This document shows positions 5,829-8,441 of a stretch of 8,441 nt of DNA, one piece after another. The translations under genes and the position numbers were made by a program. The DNA is from Candidatus Omnitrophota bacterium (GTDB lineage Bacteria; Omnitrophota; Gorgyraeia; Gygaellales; Profunditerraquicolaceae). Within the stretch, counting starts at the first letter, position 1. Every line of letters begins with the position of its first letter. Location of the stretch: positions 1,535 to 9,975 of the forward strand of contig JAQTRM010000042.1 of assembly GCA_028711825.1 (NCBI GenBank), read 5' to 3'. The notes below the pieces were generated by a model that was given only the letters and a program-made list of their open reading frames with translations, was not told the origin of the DNA and did not search any database.

Positions 5829-6634
5829 TGCGTTACCTCGGAAAGAAAAACTATTTTATAACCTTCTTTATTCAGCTGCGGCAGCAGCTCTTTTAAAACC
5901 AGAAGAGTATTTCTGCGGTCGTGGCCGATTCCTACCGCTACGCCGTGTTTTGCCGCAAGGTCTCTCAATTTTAGAAGTTGTTCTTTTATATACCCGGGTT
6001 CATTGCGGTTATCAAGAAAAATGTCCCTCCTGGCGAATTTGACATTTATCCTTCGGGCAATTTCAGGGCAGACGGATTTATCGGTTACGAAGCTGTCCAG
6101 GAAATAAAGCCCTCTTTTTTTCGCCTCGGTAATAATTATCTGGCTGGTCCTGAGGTCTTCGGTCACCCGCGAACCCATATGGTTTGAAATTCCTTTCGCC
6201 AGAGAAATACTGGAGAGATCCTCATCCATTATCCGGCGGATCCGCGCGTCATCCATTCCGCAGGTAATCGTATTTTTCTCCAGTTTGAGCGCCGCCTTCG
6301 GCTCCATCGGCAGGTGCAGGATAATCTCGAAACCAAAACTGTGCAGTTTACGCATCACCAGTGACGAGTTTTTCAGCCCCGGGAGTACCGCGCAGGTTAA
6401 GGGTTCTTTGATCTGTGCGGCCAGCTTCAGGTTATTCAGGCTGTATCCCCAATCGTCGATCACGATCGCGATACGGCCTTTGACGGCGGCAGGCCGGACC
6501 GCCGGTTTTTCAAGCGGTCTTTTTTTAAGCAGCGATTTTTCATAGTTTACCGCCAGGATGATACTGGCCAGGAAAAATAACGCTGTCAGGACAATTATTG
6601 TTACAGTGTTTTTATTTTCTTTTTTCTTTTTCAT
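5825..6634 (-). CDS. Divergent polysaccharide deacetylase (YibQ/DUF610 family), membrane-anchored
   Basis: This 269-residue protein has a lysine-rich N-terminus, one hydrophobic segment (about 11-29), a short proline/lysine linker and a divergent polysaccharide deacetylase domain (about 53-268). Family motifs are IAIVIDDWGY (55-64, with D60 and D61), HLPMEP (107-112), NHMGSRVTED (151-160), FLDS (178-181) and GIGH (235-238). The acidic pair and histidines fit a metal-dependent NodB-like fold. The N-terminal segment lacks a clear cleavage site, so the domain is probably anchored in the inner membrane and faces the periplasm. The substrate is not known from sequence; family members are often found beside CtpA-type proteases and cell-wall hydrolase regulators, suggesting an envelope or peptidoglycan role. 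It starts 18 bases after the S41 protease gene with a poor ribosome site and shares an ATGA overlap with tsaD. Confidence 0.9.
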   Translation of the reverse strand: MKKKKENKNTVTIIVLTALFFLASIILAVNYEKSLLKKRPLEKPAVRPAAVKGRIAIVIDDWGYSLNNLKLAAQIKEPLTCAVLPGLKNSSLVMRKLHSFGFEIILHLPMEPKAALKLEKNTITCGMDDARIRRIMDEDLSSISLAKGISNHMGSRVTEDLRTSQIIITEAKKRGLYFLDSFVTDKSVCPEIARRINVKFARRDIFLDNRNEPGYIKEQLLKLRDLAAKHGVAVGIGHDRRNTLLVLKELLPQLNKEGYKIVFLSEVTQ

Positions 6635-6652
6635 CCGGATTTTTTAACGAAG

Positions 6653-7858
6653 TTATTTTAAGGCTTCTATCGCACGCATAATTTGCGGGTCATCGTTGTA
6701 ATTAAAAAAGTTTTGGGATTTTTCTTTTGCTTTAAGCGGTCCGGAGTCTTCGGATGAAGGGTTTCCTTTTTTCGACTCCTTCTGGATGTCGGGCAGGATC
6801 CCTTTGTCCTGGATGATTTTTCCCGAAGGGGTAAAATAATGGCTGGTGGTGAGGCGTAAAGCGGAGCCGTCCTCCAGCGGGACGACCTCCTGGACGGATC
6901 CTTTACCGAAAGATTTGGTCCCTATGATCGCCGCGCGCCGATAGTCCTGAAGGGCTCCGGCGACAATTTCGCTTCCGGAGGCCGAACCTTCGTTGATAAT
7001 GACCGCCAACGGAAGCTCGAGAACGGGATTTTTACAGCCGGAGAAGAAATCGAGGTTTTGATCCGCCCGCCTTCCCTTGGTATAGGCGATGAGTTTGTCC
7101 GGCTCCAGGAATTTACCAGCCACTTCGATTGCGGTATCAAGCAGCCCTCCGGGGTTGTTGCGCAAATCGATAATCAGTGATTTTATCCCCTGGCGTAACA
7201 GGGTATCCAGGGCGAGATCGAATTCCCGGGAAGTGTTTTTCCGGAATTCGTTTATTTTGATATAACCGATCCTGTTTTCCGGGATAAACGCGTATTTTAC
7301 GTCCTCAATTTTGATTATTCCCCTGGTAATCTTGAATTCCAGAAAATCCTTGATGTCTTCCCTGGAGATGGTAAGGATAACTTTTTCTCCGGGCCTGCCG
7401 CGCATTTTTTTAACCGCCTCCCCCAGGGTAAGCTGGAGAGTCGGGGATTCGTCGATCTTTATAATACGGTCCCCCGCTTGTATTCCCGCTTTCCAGGCGG
7501 GAGTGCCCTGGATAGGGGTAATAACCGTCAACACCCCGTCTTTTATGGTAACTTCGATGCCGATCCCTCCAAATTTACCAAGCGTTTCAACTTTTAATTC
7601 TTCGTAAGTGTCCGGATCCATAAACTGGCTGTGAGGGTCAAGTGATTCCAGCATGCCTTTTAACGCCCCATAGATTAAATCGCGGTCGTTCGTTTTTTCC
7701 GCATAATCTTTCTTTACCGCGTCCATCGCTTCAGAAAAGACACCGGATTCCTTATAAAAACGCGGGTTTCCTTTATTCTTGCGGGCGGAAAAAACGGAAC
7801 GCGCGCAGATAAATATAAACAGGATAATCAGGAGGGAAAATAATATTTTTTTACGCAT
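6653..7858 (-). CDS. S41 family C-terminal processing protease (CtpA/CtpB type), secreted, with PDZ domain
   Basis: This is a periplasmic serine protease of the tail-specific (C-terminal processing) family. The 401-residue protein has a signal peptide or N-terminal anchor (about 1-25, with a possible cleavage after FSA), an N-terminal helical region (35-85), a PDZ domain (about 90-180, including FGGIGIEV at 96-103 and AGIQAGDRI at 124-132) and the S41 catalytic core. The Ser-Lys pair is visible: S294 in GSASGSE and K319 in KSFGKGSVQ, 25 residues apart, with Q323 four further on. This is the spacing of CtpB and Prc. NNPGG (234-238) is the usual substrate-binding region. The C-terminal 45 residues are charged and low in complexity. 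Its ATG lies inside the last codons of gatB (8-base overlap). The downstream deacetylase is a frequent genomic partner and suggests an envelope-maintenance function. The exact ortholog (ctpA or ctpB) cannot be settled, so no symbol is given. Confidence 0.93.
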   Translation of the reverse strand: MRKKILFSLLIILFIFICARSVFSARKNKGNPRFYKESGVFSEAMDAVKKDYAEKTNDRDLIYGALKGMLESLDPHSQFMDPDTYEELKVETLGKFGGIGIEVTIKDGVLTVITPIQGTPAWKAGIQAGDRIIKIDESPTLQLTLGEAVKKMRGRPGEKVILTISREDIKDFLEFKITRGIIKIEDVKYAFIPENRIGYIKINEFRKNTSREFDLALDTLLRQGIKSLIIDLRNNPGGLLDTAIEVAGKFLEPDKLIAYTKGRRADQNLDFFSGCKNPVLELPLAVIINEGSASGSEIVAGALQDYRRAAIIGTKSFGKGSVQEVVPLEDGSALRLTTSHYFTPSGKIIQDKGILPDIQKESKKGNPSSEDSGPLKAKEKSQNFFNYNDDPQIMRAIEALK

Positions 7859-8441
7859 CGGATAATTTGCGGCCGATCAGTTCGCCGACTAATTTAGGAT
7901 TAGCCTTGCCGGCGGTCTTTTTCATTACCTGTCCTACCAGGTACATTAAGGCGTTGGCTTTGCCGGCCTTAAAATCATTCACCGATTTTAAGTTTTCACG
8001 GATCACCGTGTCGATAATCCCGTTTAAGGCCGCGCTATCGGAAATTTGCCCCAGGTTACCCTCACGGATGAGTTCTCCGGCGGTCTTTGAGGTGTCCAGC
8101 ATTTGCCCCAGCACTGTTTTCGCTGAAAGGTGAGATATCTCTTCTTTTTGCACCAGAAGCGCCAGTTCGATCAATTCCCGATGGTTAAGCCCCAGCTCAT
8201 CGATATGTTTTTTACGCTGGTTGGCTTCGGAAAGCAGCGGACCGATCAGCCAGTTGACGATTTCTTTTTTATCTGTTTGGGGGAAATCGCGTATGCACAA
8301 TTCCGCGAAATCCGCGGCCTTACGGGAAGCGGCGAGAATTTTAGCGTCGTATTCGGTTAATCCGTAATTTTCGACAAAACGCCGGATTTTCCGCTGAGGA
8401 AGCTCCGGCAGCTGTTTTTCTATTGTCGATACGGTTTCCCG
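7851..8441 (-). CDS. gatB: Aspartyl/glutamyl-tRNA amidotransferase subunit B, C-terminal part (5' end outside window)
   Basis: The last 196 residues of GatB, the subunit of the GatCAB amidotransferase that binds mischarged Glu-tRNA(Gln)/Asp-tRNA(Asn) and phosphorylates the acyl group before amidation. The frame is open from the window edge to a TAA at 7851-7853. The part seen starts in the linker (LPELPQRKIRRF, then YGLTEYDAKILA, matching the family LPELP and YGL-YDA phrases). It then covers the helical cradle domain and the YqeY-like tail domain that contacts the tRNA elbow, ending in VGQVMKKTAGKANPKLVGEL (split here at the end), the usual GatB terminus. The catalytic kinase domain is off the window. 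A TTG codon at 8300 is not a start because homology continues through it. The gene overlaps the S41 protease gene by 8 bases. Presence of gatB suggests the organism makes Gln-tRNA and/or Asn-tRNA by the indirect route. Confidence 0.95.
   Translation of the reverse strand, partial: RETVSTIEKQLPELPQRKIRRFVENYGLTEYDAKILAASRKAADFAELCIRDFPQTDKKEIVNWLIGPLLSEANQRKKHIDELGLNHRELIELALLVQKEEISHLSAKTVLGQMLDTSKTAGELIREGNLGQISDSAALNGIIDTVIRENLKSVNDFKAGKANALMYLVGQVMKKTAGKANPKLVGELIGRKLSDA

Noticed and set aside
7851..8300. A separate 149-residue gene starting at a TTG at 8300
   Set aside because: The frame stays open upstream to the window edge and the upstream residues match GatB (LPELP and YGL-YDA phrases), so this is the end of gatB and not a small gene.

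Overview
All ten protein genes in this 8.4 kb window read on the minus strand. They are packed with short gaps or overlaps, so the window looks like one long co-directional cluster, or two stacked operons separated by the only sizeable gap (about 87 bases, near 4776-4862). The first and last genes run off the window edges. I saw no rRNA, tRNA, CRISPR array, insertion sequence or phage gene. No stretch of 300 bases lacks a gene.

In transcription order (high to low coordinates) the layout is as follows. The end of gatB (tRNA-dependent amidotransferase subunit B) is followed by a secreted S41/CtpA-type protease, a membrane-anchored divergent polysaccharide deacetylase (YibQ type) and tsaD (tRNA t6A synthesis). 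After the gap containing a nested inverted repeat come an MgtC/SapB membrane protein, a bactofilin with an extra C-terminal excisionase-like helix-turn-helix (HTH) domain, and a small protein with the same kind of HTH domain plus a C-terminal membrane anchor. The last block is larB (nickel-pincer cofactor synthesis), acsC (large subunit of the corrinoid iron-sulfur protein, CFeSP) and a RACo-like ATPase that reactivates corrinoid proteins, cut by the window edge.

The acsC-RACo pair points to an anaerobic bacterium with a Wood-Ljungdahl (acetyl-CoA) pathway. A bactofilin, a YibQ-type deacetylase, a CtpA-like protease and GatB together indicate a diderm-like bacterium. My best guess is an uncultivated lineage such as Omnitrophota, but this is inference from gene content and style, not a database match.

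Functionally there are three themes: translation fidelity (gatB, tsaD), envelope and cell shape (CtpA, deacetylase, MgtC, bactofilin, HTH-membrane protein) and C1/corrinoid metabolism (larB, acsC, RACo). The most unusual part is 3515-4339. There, two adjacent genes carry the same type of small HTH domain, one attached to a cytoskeletal polymer and the other to the membrane. This layout recalls RodZ and may be an undescribed cytoskeleton-membrane (or cytoskeleton-DNA) coupling module.
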